10,862 bases of DNA, taken from an uncultured Peptoniphilus sp. GTDB lineage: Bacteria; Bacillota; Clostridia; Tissierellales; Peptoniphilaceae. Of this stretch, positions 5,464 to 10,862 are shown piece after piece. Both the position numbers and the translations under genes were made by a program. The notes under the pieces were generated by a model. The model searched no databases. It was not told where the DNA came from and worked only from the letters and a program-made list of their open reading frames with translations. The DNA lies in assembly GCA_902488455.1 (NCBI GenBank), contig CABTWG010000039.1, forward strand, positions 1 to 10,862, written 5' to 3'. Position 1 is the first letter of the stretch. Each line of letters opens with the position of its first letter.

Positions 5464-6409
5464 ATTTTAAATTTTTTACAATATTTCCTATTTTTTCTCC
5501 GTTGTGGCGGAGTTTGCCGTCAACCATATCTACAAAATCGCCTTCTATAATCTCTATTTTCAAATCTTTTAAGATTTTTCTATCTTCGTCATCGGTTAAG
5601 ACGAGTCTTCCCTTGAATTCATCTGGCGTTATCTCTTGTAGATATTCATTTCTCGTGGCGAATACATAGTCGATCATCCCAGCTTTTGAATACTTTTCTA
5701 TTTCAAGTACATGGTGACTTAGGCTTAGGCTTTCGCTCTCTCCCAGTTCTGAAAATGCATTTGCAATGTAGATTACTTTTGCCTTTGTTTTATAGATTAC
5801 ATCTGCAACTCCATCCACAAGTAGGTTTGCGATTGTTGAACTGTATAGAGATCCAGGTCCTAAAAATATAAAGTCCGCGTCTTCTATCTCGTCAAGCGCC
5901 TTTGAAAAAGCCTGTGGCACATGTGGTGATAGTCGTAAGTTTTCTATCCTCGCCTTGGTCTTTACCATCTCTTCTCTAATGTTTGTCTCCCCAAAGACCG
6001 TCGTGCCGTTGGTAAGTATGGCTTCTAGGTTCGATGGCTCCAGTGTAACTGGATAGATCTTGCCTGTAATATTTAAAAATTTCCCCATGTAGTCGATTGC
6101 ACTTTCGAATCCATGGTACATATCGGAAATGGCAGCTATAAATAGATTTCCGAAGCTCTGTCCGCTATATGTGCCGGATTTATACCTATAGTTAAGTAAA
6201 TCTTCAAATTCTTTTCGCGAATTGGACAGGGCGATAAGACAGTTTCTAAAATCTCCCGGAGGAATCATTCCATAATCTTCTCTCAATATTCCAGAACCGC
6301 CGCCATCATCTGTTGTGCAAATTATGGCAGTTATATCATTGGTGACTCTTTTAAGTCCACGAAGAATGGTGCTTGTTCCAGTTCCTCCTCCTATTACTAC
6401 TACTTTCAT
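5462..6409 (-). CDS. yvcK: YvcK/GlmR-type gluconeogenesis factor (CofD-like fold)
   Basis: The 315-residue protein belongs to the YvcK/CofD-like family. It starts with VVIGGGTGTSTILRGLK (3-20), followed by CTTDDGGGSG (31-40) and MIPPGDFRNCL (48-58), the nucleotide-sugar/phosphate-binding motifs of the group. A later FLGPGSLYSSTIANLL segment is also family-typical. In Bacillus, YvcK (GlmR) binds UDP-GlcNAc and supports cell-wall precursor supply during growth on gluconeogenic carbon sources; the role here is inferred. Its ATG overlaps the rapZ stop as ATGA and has only a weak ribosome site, so it is probably coupled. Its length is close to the Bacillus homologue's, so the palindromic element that touches its stop codon appears not to have truncated it. 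whiA, the usual next gene, is missing. Confidence 0.94.
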   Translation of the reverse strand: MKVVVIGGGTGTSTILRGLKRVTNDITAIICTTDDGGGSGILREDYGMIPPGDFRNCLIALSNSRKEFEDLLNYRYKSGTYSGQSFGNLFIAAISDMYHGFESAIDYMGKFLNITGKIYPVTLEPSNLEAILTNGTTVFGETNIREEMVKTKARIENLRLSPHVPQAFSKALDEIEDADFIFLGPGSLYSSTIANLLVDGVADVIYKTKAKVIYIANAFSELGESESLSLSHHVLEIEKYSKAGMIDYVFATRNEYLQEITPDEFKGRLVLTDDEDRKILKDLKIEIIEGDFVDMVDGKLRHNGEKIGNIVKNLK

Positions 6410-7239
6410 GGCTTGTCCCTATGGGTGGTGTTGGTCTTGTAGCCGATCTCTTCTAGCCTCTTGGCAACTTCGTTTGAAATCGCAACGGATCTGTGAAATC
6501 CTCCTGTGCAACCAAATCCTACCACCAATATATTTTTCCCTTCCTTTTTATAGTTTGGAATCAGAAATCTAAGCATGTCCACAGTCTTGTCTATGAACTC
6601 CCTAGTTTCTTCAAATCCCATTACAAAATCGATGACCTCTTTGTTTTCGCCGCTGATATTTTTTAACTCTTCTATATAGAATGGATTTTCTATAAATCTC
6701 ACGTCGAATATAAGGTCCCCGTCAAGAAGGATTCCATTTTTAAATCCAAAGGAAACTACAGACACCAAGAAGTCCACTCCCTCTCCTTGAAAGAGTCTTT
6801 TGATTTCATAACGAAGGTTTGAGAGTTTCATACTTGAAGTGTCGATTTTATAGTCGCTTGCCTTTTCCAAAAATTCTAGTAGTTTCTTTTCTTTTTTAAT
6901 TCCTTCTGTAATGGATTTATCCAGTGGATGAGGCCTTCTCCTCTCTTTATAGCGATTTACGATAGTCTTATCACTTGCAGTAACGAATAGAATCTTCACG
7001 TCTATGCCCATATTTTTAAGCCTTTTTATAGAAGAATCGTATTCGTTGAAGAATTCCCTAGAACGAATGTCCACCACACAGGCAACCTTTTCGATTGGGC
7101 TTGCTGAACTAAGCTCCATAAACTTGGTCAAAAGTTCTGGAGGAAGGTTATCCATTGCAAAGTAACCCATGTCCTCCATAATATTTAAAACTTCCGATTT
7201 TCCTGCGCCGCTTAAGCCAGAAATAATTACAACTTCCAT
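6406..7239 (-). CDS. rapZ: RapZ/YvcJ nucleotide-binding protein
   Basis: The 277-residue product has the N-terminal P-loop GLSGAGKS (8-15), a VVDIRS strand (55-60, Walker B-like) and the RRRPHPL segment (100-106). The C-terminal domain carries VGFGCTGGFHRSV (240-252) and ends HRDKP, all hallmarks of the RapZ/YvcJ family. In E. coli RapZ is an RNase adaptor that controls GlmS synthesis through small RNAs. In Bacillus YvcJ is a nucleotide-hydrolysing protein whose exact RNA role is less clear, so the adaptor function should not be carried over with certainty. The neighbouring murB and yvcK point to control of cell-wall precursor metabolism. The start has AGGAG upstream inside the murB end, and the two genes share a base (TAATG). 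Confidence 0.95.
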   Translation of the reverse strand: MEVVIISGLSGAGKSEVLNIMEDMGYFAMDNLPPELLTKFMELSSASPIEKVACVVDIRSREFFNEYDSSIKRLKNMGIDVKILFVTASDKTIVNRYKERRRPHPLDKSITEGIKKEKKLLEFLEKASDYKIDTSSMKLSNLRYEIKRLFQGEGVDFLVSVVSFGFKNGILLDGDLIFDVRFIENPFYIEELKNISGENKEVIDFVMGFEETREFIDKTVDMLRFLIPNYKKEGKNILVVGFGCTGGFHRSVAISNEVAKRLEEIGYKTNTTHRDKP

Positions 7240-8123
7240 TATTTTTCTCCTACAGTTTTAAGTTCAGTCTCAAGACTTACTCCAAATTTATCGTATACAA
7301 CCTTTCTAACCACATCGATGGCGTGGAGCACATCTTCCGCTTTTGAATCTCCATAGTTAACGATAAATCCGCAGTGCTTCCAAGATACTCCACAGTTTTT
7401 ATATCTAAATCCTCGAAGTCCGCTGTCATCTATGAGCTTTCCGGCGAAGTATCCTTCCGGTCTTTTAAAAGTACTTCCACAGGACATCATGTCAAGAGGT
7501 TGCTTGGAGCTTCTTCTTTCGTCGAAGTCATTCATATCTTTTAATATTTCTGATTTTTCCCTAGGTTTTAGTTCAAAACTTGCAGAGAGGACGATTTCAT
7601 TATTCTTTATGACCCTGGAATTTCTATATACAAAATCCATATCGCATCCATCCACGTCGATGATTTTAAGATCCTCGGTAAGAAGCTTGACACTTTTAAC
7701 CACGTCCTTCATCTCCCCACCATATGCACCGGCGTTCATAACCATGGCACCGCTGACAGATCCTGGTATGCCATGCGAAAATTCCATGCCACCAAGGTCG
7801 TTTTCATAAGCAGCTTCACTTACAGCTTTAAGAGTGGCACCTGCCCCAGCTGTGATTATATTGCCATCTATATCTATATCGCTTAATGCCCCATCTTTTA
7901 AAATTATGGTAAGCCCGCGAATCCCTCCGTCAAGCACCAAAACATTGGTTAGATTTCCAAATATATGAACAGCAATATTATTTTTTCTCGCAAGTTTAAT
8001 CGCTTCTATTAAATCTTCTACAGAATTTGGAAAGAGAATGTAGTCGCAAACTCCTCCGATTCCAAAAGAAGTATATTCATCTATCTTTTTATTTTCGAAA
8101 AATTTCCCAAAATTATTAAACAT
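7239..8123 (-). CDS. murB: UDP-N-acetylenolpyruvoylglucosamine reductase
   Basis: MurB reduces UDP-GlcNAc-enolpyruvate to UDP-MurNAc using FAD and NADPH, an early cytoplasmic step of peptidoglycan synthesis. The 294-residue protein fits the type II (Gram-positive) class. It shows the FAD-binding TSFGIGGVCDYIL (18-30), GIPGSVSGAMVMNAGAYGGEM (118-138), YRNSR (166-170), SCGSTFKRP with the catalytic Ser (214-222), and LETE near 285-288 with the expected C-terminal Glu. Two places differ from the consensus I know: GNLTN (56-60) where GxGSN is usual, and GVSWKHCGFIVN (245-256) where an Ala commonly follows KH. Neither removes a catalytic residue. GAGGTGG precedes the ATG. It heads the murB-rapZ-yvcK operon and is divergent from the 8175 gene. 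Confidence 0.95.
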   Translation of the reverse strand: MFNNFGKFFENKKIDEYTSFGIGGVCDYILFPNSVEDLIEAIKLARKNNIAVHIFGNLTNVLVLDGGIRGLTIILKDGALSDIDIDGNIITAGAGATLKAVSEAAYENDLGGMEFSHGIPGSVSGAMVMNAGAYGGEMKDVVKSVKLLTEDLKIIDVDGCDMDFVYRNSRVIKNNEIVLSASFELKPREKSEILKDMNDFDERRSSKQPLDMMSCGSTFKRPEGYFAGKLIDDSGLRGFRYKNCGVSWKHCGFIVNYGDSKAEDVLHAIDVVRKVVYDKFGVSLETELKTVGEK

Positions 8124-8126
8124 TTT

Positions 8127-8174
8127 CCACCTCTAATTAATTATACCATTGTATAATGGATAAGAGGTGAGGTT
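8127..8174. promoter_or_regulatory. Short symmetric divergent promoter region, murB / 8175 gene
   Basis: The two start codons are only 51 bases apart. The centre is a perfect inverted repeat, ATTATAC-CATT-GTATAAT (8140-8157), so a TATAAT faces each way: minus strand 8145-8140, plus strand 8152-8157. The flanking ribosome sites also mirror each other (CACCTCT and AGAGGTG). No good -35 box is seen at the proper distance on either side. Transcripts from these -10 boxes would have leaders of only about 10 bases. Confidence 0.5.
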
Positions 8175-8825
8175 ATGGACAAAGAATACAATAGATTTTT
8201 ATTATCCGAGTTATTATTTAAAAAATTTGAACTTAAATACTATGTCTATCCACAAATTTACGCAGAATACTTACAAGGACTTAAGTACTATGAGTTTGAA
8301 ATAGAAAAGCTAAACATTCTATCCTCAATAATGAGGTTTAAGATGCAAAATCTTGATGCTTCAGAAGATGAAGTGGAAGAAAAATTCAAAGACGAATTAA
8401 ATAAGATTCATAGAAACGAAATTTTAATCGAAGACTCCAAGGACTACCTCAACATTGACGAAAATTATAAGGAATATCTCTACTTCTTGGCAGAAGAATA
8501 TAATCCTCTTAGCTTTGAAATGGACGAAAGTGAAAACACCATCTACGAGTCCATCCTTGATAGTTACAGCAATCTAAACTACAAAAATATTTCTACCTAT
8601 GTAGAGAAAATAAAATCTGAAAAGATAGAGTTAAAGAAGAGGTATCCAACTGAAGAGGAGTTAAATTCAATCAAAGAAGATATAAAAGATATCTTGGAAA
8701 CACTAGAAAACTTAGATTATTCAGAAGAAGAAGTAGCTGAACTTACAGGACTTGTAGAAAGGTACAAAGAAACTTTTTCCAATTTGGAAGAAGAATACAA
8801 TATCAAAATGTCTGGAAATAAATAG
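8175..8825 (+). CDS. Acidic, helical cytoplasmic protein of unknown function
   Basis: I do not recognise this 216-residue protein. It has no signal peptide, membrane segment or cysteine. It is rich in Glu, Lys, Asp, Asn and Tyr and is predicted by eye to be mostly helical. The last third (about residues 140-210: EKIKSEKIELKKRYPTEEEL and onward) has heptad-like spacing suggestive of a coiled coil. The first 60 residues are rich in aromatics (YYVYPQIYAEYLQGLKYYEF) and may form a compact domain. AGAGGTGAGG is a strong ribosome site three bases before the ATG. It is the only clear plus-strand gene here, divergent from murB and convergent with corA, with a terminator after it. The paired promoter region with murB hints at linked expression but says nothing certain about function. 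Confidence 0.85.
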   Translation: MDKEYNRFLLSELLFKKFELKYYVYPQIYAEYLQGLKYYEFEIEKLNILSSIMRFKMQNLDASEDEVEEKFKDELNKIHRNEILIEDSKDYLNIDENYKEYLYFLAEEYNPLSFEMDESENTIYESILDSYSNLNYKNISTYVEKIKSEKIELKKRYPTEEELNSIKEDIKDILETLENLDYSEEEVAELTGLVERYKETFSNLEEEYNIKMSGNK

Positions 8826-8831
8826 ACAAAC

Positions 8832-8860
8832 AAAAAGGAAGGTAGCCCTTCCTTTATTTT
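8832..8860. terminator. Bidirectional terminator between convergent genes
   Basis: AAAGGAAGG (8834-8842) pairs with CCTTCCTTT (8847-8855) around TAGC. On the plus strand the stem runs into a T-rich stretch (TTTATTTTT), and on the minus strand the stem end is followed by Ts as well (8836-8832 are As on plus). It serves the 8175 gene and probably corA. Confidence 0.85.
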
Positions 8861-9792
8861 TACAAAAAATCTTTCTTTTTCAAAATCCAAAGAGTAATTA
8901 CTCCTATCAAAAAACTAAGCCCCATCAATATCCAAAATGCATGCTCAACATTCTCCCAAGGAAGTTTAACATTCATCCCCCAGATTCCGCCGACAATGGT
9001 TGGTATTGTCATTAGAATAGTTACAGAAGTGAGGATCTTCATGACTTCGTTTAGATTGTTGTTGATAACATTGGTATATAGATCTGATAGTTTATCTAGC
9101 ATAAGCGTTGATTTCTCCACCATGACTCTAGCCTGTTTGTTTTCAACCTGCAAATCCCGGAGTAGATCGTCCCTATTTTCAGATTCAGATAAGTAATCCA
9201 GCTCGAAAATACTTTCTATTACAGGAACATTTTCCCTGGTAGACATTTGAAAAGTGGTAAGACTCTTTTGAATCGCAATGATCTTTTCAAGATGCTTCGT
9301 ATGGGTAGATCTCCTCGTTTGACCTTGAAGATCGTCAATCTCCCTATTTAAAACTTTGATGTAATCGATGTATGCCTTTGAAATTTCCCAGGCAATCTCC
9401 AAGATAAAGTTTTCTATCTCTTCTATATTATCCATTTTATGCGACTTATTTGATTTTATATTTTTAAAAACTTCTGAGTCCTCACTACAAATGGTGATTA
9501 CTTTTTCCTTATCGATGATTATGGCAAGAGGCCTTGTGATAAATTCGTAGCTGGATTTCCTGATCGGATACGAAAGGATGAATAGATTAGGTCTGTCATC
9601 CTCGAGTCCTTCTGTTCTTGGAAGTTCATAGGGGTCGCTTACGTCGAAAACATAGTCTCTTGGAAGATTAAATTTTGAAAGCAGGCTCTTTAGTTCTTCG
9701 TCTGTAGGGCTTATGATCTCTAGCCAATTGTATTCATCATCATTTTTAGTTAAAATAAAATTCTTTTCTTGTAAAATATATTTATTGTGCAT
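8860..9792 (-). CDS. corA: CorA-family divalent cation (Mg2+/Co2+) transporter
   Basis: The 310-residue protein has the CorA layout: a soluble N-terminal alpha/beta domain (about 1-150), a long helical region (about 150-245) leading into the pore, then two C-terminal membrane helices (about 250-271 and 284-303). The GMN signature is at 272-274 (GGIWGMN), followed by a short loop with Pro and Glu and a basic tail (KKKDFL), so all elements for ion entry are present. CorA channels are pentamers that take up Mg2+ and sometimes Co2+ or Ni2+; the ion here is inferred. The start is supported by AAAGGGA five bases upstream. It is a single-gene unit, convergent with the 8175 gene. About 115 AT-rich bases separate it from the rpsR terminator. 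Confidence 0.94.
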   Translation of the reverse strand: MHNKYILQEKNFILTKNDDEYNWLEIISPTDEELKSLLSKFNLPRDYVFDVSDPYELPRTEGLEDDRPNLFILSYPIRKSSYEFITRPLAIIIDKEKVITICSEDSEVFKNIKSNKSHKMDNIEEIENFILEIAWEISKAYIDYIKVLNREIDDLQGQTRRSTHTKHLEKIIAIQKSLTTFQMSTRENVPVIESIFELDYLSESENRDDLLRDLQVENKQARVMVEKSTLMLDKLSDLYTNVINNNLNEVMKILTSVTILMTIPTIVGGIWGMNVKLPWENVEHAFWILMGLSFLIGVITLWILKKKDFL

Positions 9793-9910
9793 TTTTTCCC
9801 TTTCATCTCTTTGATCATTAATAGAATATCACAAACGAACTTTTATTTGTAGTTTACAAAAATTTTTTACAATTTGAATACATAAAATTAAAAAACTTAA
9901 TTTCTCCATT

Positions 9911-9933
9911 AAAAAAACCCGCCAATGCGGGTT
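9911..9933 (-). terminator. Terminator after rpsR
   Basis: On the minus strand AACCCGC (9933-9927) pairs with GCGGGTT (9922-9916) around ATTG and is followed by five more Ts (9915-9911). It lies just after the rpsR stop and is a textbook intrinsic terminator. Confidence 0.92.
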
Positions 9934-9940
9934 AAGTTTC

Positions 9941-10165
9941 TTAGTCTGCGCTATATGGTAATAGTGCAATTTGTCTTGCTCTTTTAATAGCAGAAGTTAC
10001 TTCTCTTTGATGCTTTGCACATGTTCCTGTCACTCTTCTTGGAAGGATCTTACCTTTTTCAGATACGAATCTTCTAAGTCCTTGAGCGTCTTTGTAGTCG
10101 ATTACTTTATTTGCATCTTGGCAGAAAGCACATACTTTTCTTCTACTTCTGAATCTTCTTTGCAT
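9941..10165 (-). CDS. rpsR: Ribosomal protein bS18, zinc-binding type
   Basis: The 74-residue protein is bS18 of the small ribosomal subunit, next to bS6 on the platform. The core VIDYKDAQGLRRFVSEKGKILPRRVTGTCAKHQREVTSAIKRARQIALLPY is unmistakable. Unlike the Bacillus protein, it keeps a potential zinc site: Cys12 and Cys15 (CAFC) with Cys49 and His52 (CAKH), the pattern of the so-called C+ form of S18. Organisms often carry a zinc-free second copy for zinc starvation; whether this one does cannot be seen here. AAGGAGG precedes the ATG and overlaps the ssb stop. It is the last gene of rpsF-ssb-rpsR and is followed at once by the terminator. Confidence 0.98.
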   Translation of the reverse strand: MQRRFRSRRKVCAFCQDANKVIDYKDAQGLRRFVSEKGKILPRRVTGTCAKHQREVTSAIKRARQIALLPYSAD

Positions 10166-10176
10166 GTTCTACCTCC

Positions 10177-10695
10177 TTAAAATGGAATATCTTCATTGTC
10201 TACTGGGAAAAATGCTTCTCCCTCGTCCTCTGATGTAGAAAACTGGTCATAAGAAGTGTTCACTGGTGGTTTGTTAAATCCGCCAGGATTTTGATTTGGT
10301 GCAGAGAATCCTCCTGCGCCTTCTGTTTGTGGTCTTCTTTGGTATGTTTGAGATTCTGATCTAGTTTCTATAAAGTGTACTCTGTTTACTACAACATCAG
10401 TTGTGTACACTCTTGTGCCGTCTTGTTTGTCATAGCTTCCAGTTTGAATTCTTCCTTCAATGCCGATTCTATTTCCTTTGTTGAAATAGTTGGCTATTAG
10501 TTCAGCAGTCTTTCCAAACGCTACGCAAGATATAAAATCAGCAGTTTGTTGATTTTGAGCTTCCGCTTCTTGACGTTTTTGTTGGTTATAACCTCTGTCA
10601 ACTGCAACGGTTATTCTTACATTTGCCATGCCTTGTGGGCTGTATCTAAGTTCAGGGTCTCTTGTCAGTCTTCCTATCAATGTTACTACATTCAT
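10177..10695 (-). CDS. ssb: Single-stranded DNA-binding protein
   Basis: SSB coats single-stranded DNA during replication, recombination and repair and recruits partners through its tail. The 172-residue protein has an N-terminal OB fold (about 1-108: MNVVTLIGRLTRDPELRYSPQG, FISCVAFGKTAELIANYFNKGN, GRIQTGSYDKQDGTRVYTTDV). A low-complexity Gln/Gly/Asn/Pro linker follows, and then the acidic tip DNEDIPF, the standard partner-binding end. Its place between rpsF and rpsR is the conserved Firmicutes arrangement and marks it as the main housekeeping SSB rather than a plasmid or phage copy. AGGTGA, overlapping the rpsF stop codon, serves as ribosome site eight bases or so before the ATG. Confidence 0.98.
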   Translation of the reverse strand: MNVVTLIGRLTRDPELRYSPQGMANVRITVAVDRGYNQQKRQEAEAQNQQTADFISCVAFGKTAELIANYFNKGNRIGIEGRIQTGSYDKQDGTRVYTTDVVVNRVHFIETRSESQTYQRRPQTEGAGGFSAPNQNPGGFNKPPVNTSYDQFSTSEDEGEAFFPVDNEDIPF

Positions 10696-10703
10696 TTTAT
10701 CAC

Positions 10704-10862
10704 CTATTTTTCTATGGCTACTACCATATGTCTCATAACTGGGTCTAAAATCTTAGCTACTCTGTCGAATTCTTTTACAGTTTGTGGTTCTGCTTCAAAA
10801 GTTACTAATGTGTAGAACGCTTCTGTGTAGTATTCAATTTCGTATGCCGTCTTCTGCTTGAA
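10704..10862 (-). CDS. rpsF: Ribosomal protein bS6, C-terminal part (cut by window edge)
   Basis: The last 52 codons of a minus-strand frame enter from the right edge and stop with TAG at 10706-10704. The translation contains KQKTAYEIEYYTEAFYTLV, FEAEPQTVKEFDRVAKILD and PVMRHMVVAIEK. This matches the C-terminal half of bS6, in which a central strand is followed by an amphipathic helix and the final R-H-x-x-V strand. The start and promoter are outside the window, so any autoregulatory S6:S18 leader cannot be judged. The stop overlaps the ssb ribosome site, consistent with one operon. Confidence 0.95.
   Translation of the reverse strand, partial: FKQKTAYEIEYYTEAFYTLVTFEAEPQTVKEFDRVAKILDPVMRHMVVAIEK

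Noticed and set aside
7432..7809. 125-codon plus-strand frame opposite murB
   Set aside because: It is antisense to conserved MurB motifs and has neither a ribosome site nor recognisable protein features.
9793..9910. A sigma-A promoter for corA
   Set aside because: Several -10-like sequences exist (for example TATTCT on the minus strand) but none has a convincing -35 at 16-18 bases, so no promoter is called although one is expected here.
9971..10815. Plus-strand frames opposite rpsR, ssb and rpsF
   Set aside because: They are antisense to strongly conserved ribosomal and SSB genes, and no promoter or ribosome site is seen.

Overview
The window reads as the chromosome of a low-GC, Gram-positive anaerobe. 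Gene order and protein sequences fit Firmicutes/Clostridia, perhaps a Peptoniphilaceae-like lineage (Anaerococcus, Peptoniphilus and relatives); that family-level placement is inference from general resemblance. Nearly all genes lie on the minus strand, are tightly packed and often overlap. The only clear plus-strand gene is at 8175-8825. The content is mostly core housekeeping, with a few accessory or non-coding pieces between the operons.

Reading the minus strand from right to left: (1) 10862-9911 is the rpsF (partial)-ssb-rpsR operon with a strong terminator. (2) 9792-8860 is a CorA-type divalent cation transporter. It converges with an unrecognised acidic, helical protein (8175-8825), and the two share a bidirectional terminator. 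(3) 8123-5462 is murB-rapZ-yvcK, coupled by overlapping stop and start codons. murB is divergent from the 8175 gene across a very short, symmetric promoter region. whiA, which often follows yvcK in Firmicutes, is not there. Instead there is a 250-base imperfect inverted repeat (5214-5463) whose outer arm forms the operon's terminator. (4) 5184-4221 is a self-contained unit: a near-consensus promoter, a secreted protein, a two-helix membrane protein and a terminator. (5) 4189-183 is a promoter, a candidate cysteine-specific T-box leader, then cysS-mrnC-thyX-rlmB-yacP and a terminator. This joins a tRNA synthetase to RNA processing and modification enzymes (Mini-III, 23S rRNA 2'-O-methyltransferase, Rae1-like nuclease) and to flavin-dependent dTMP synthesis. 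(6) 1-180 is a GC-richer, hairpin-rich stretch cut by the window edge. It looks like the end of a structured RNA or of an insertion element.

I do not see an obvious defence system, CRISPR array, tRNA or complete transposase. The least explained items are the long palindromic element next to yvcK, the structured stretch at the left edge, the secreted/membrane protein pair, and the symmetric divergent promoter with an unknown partner gene.
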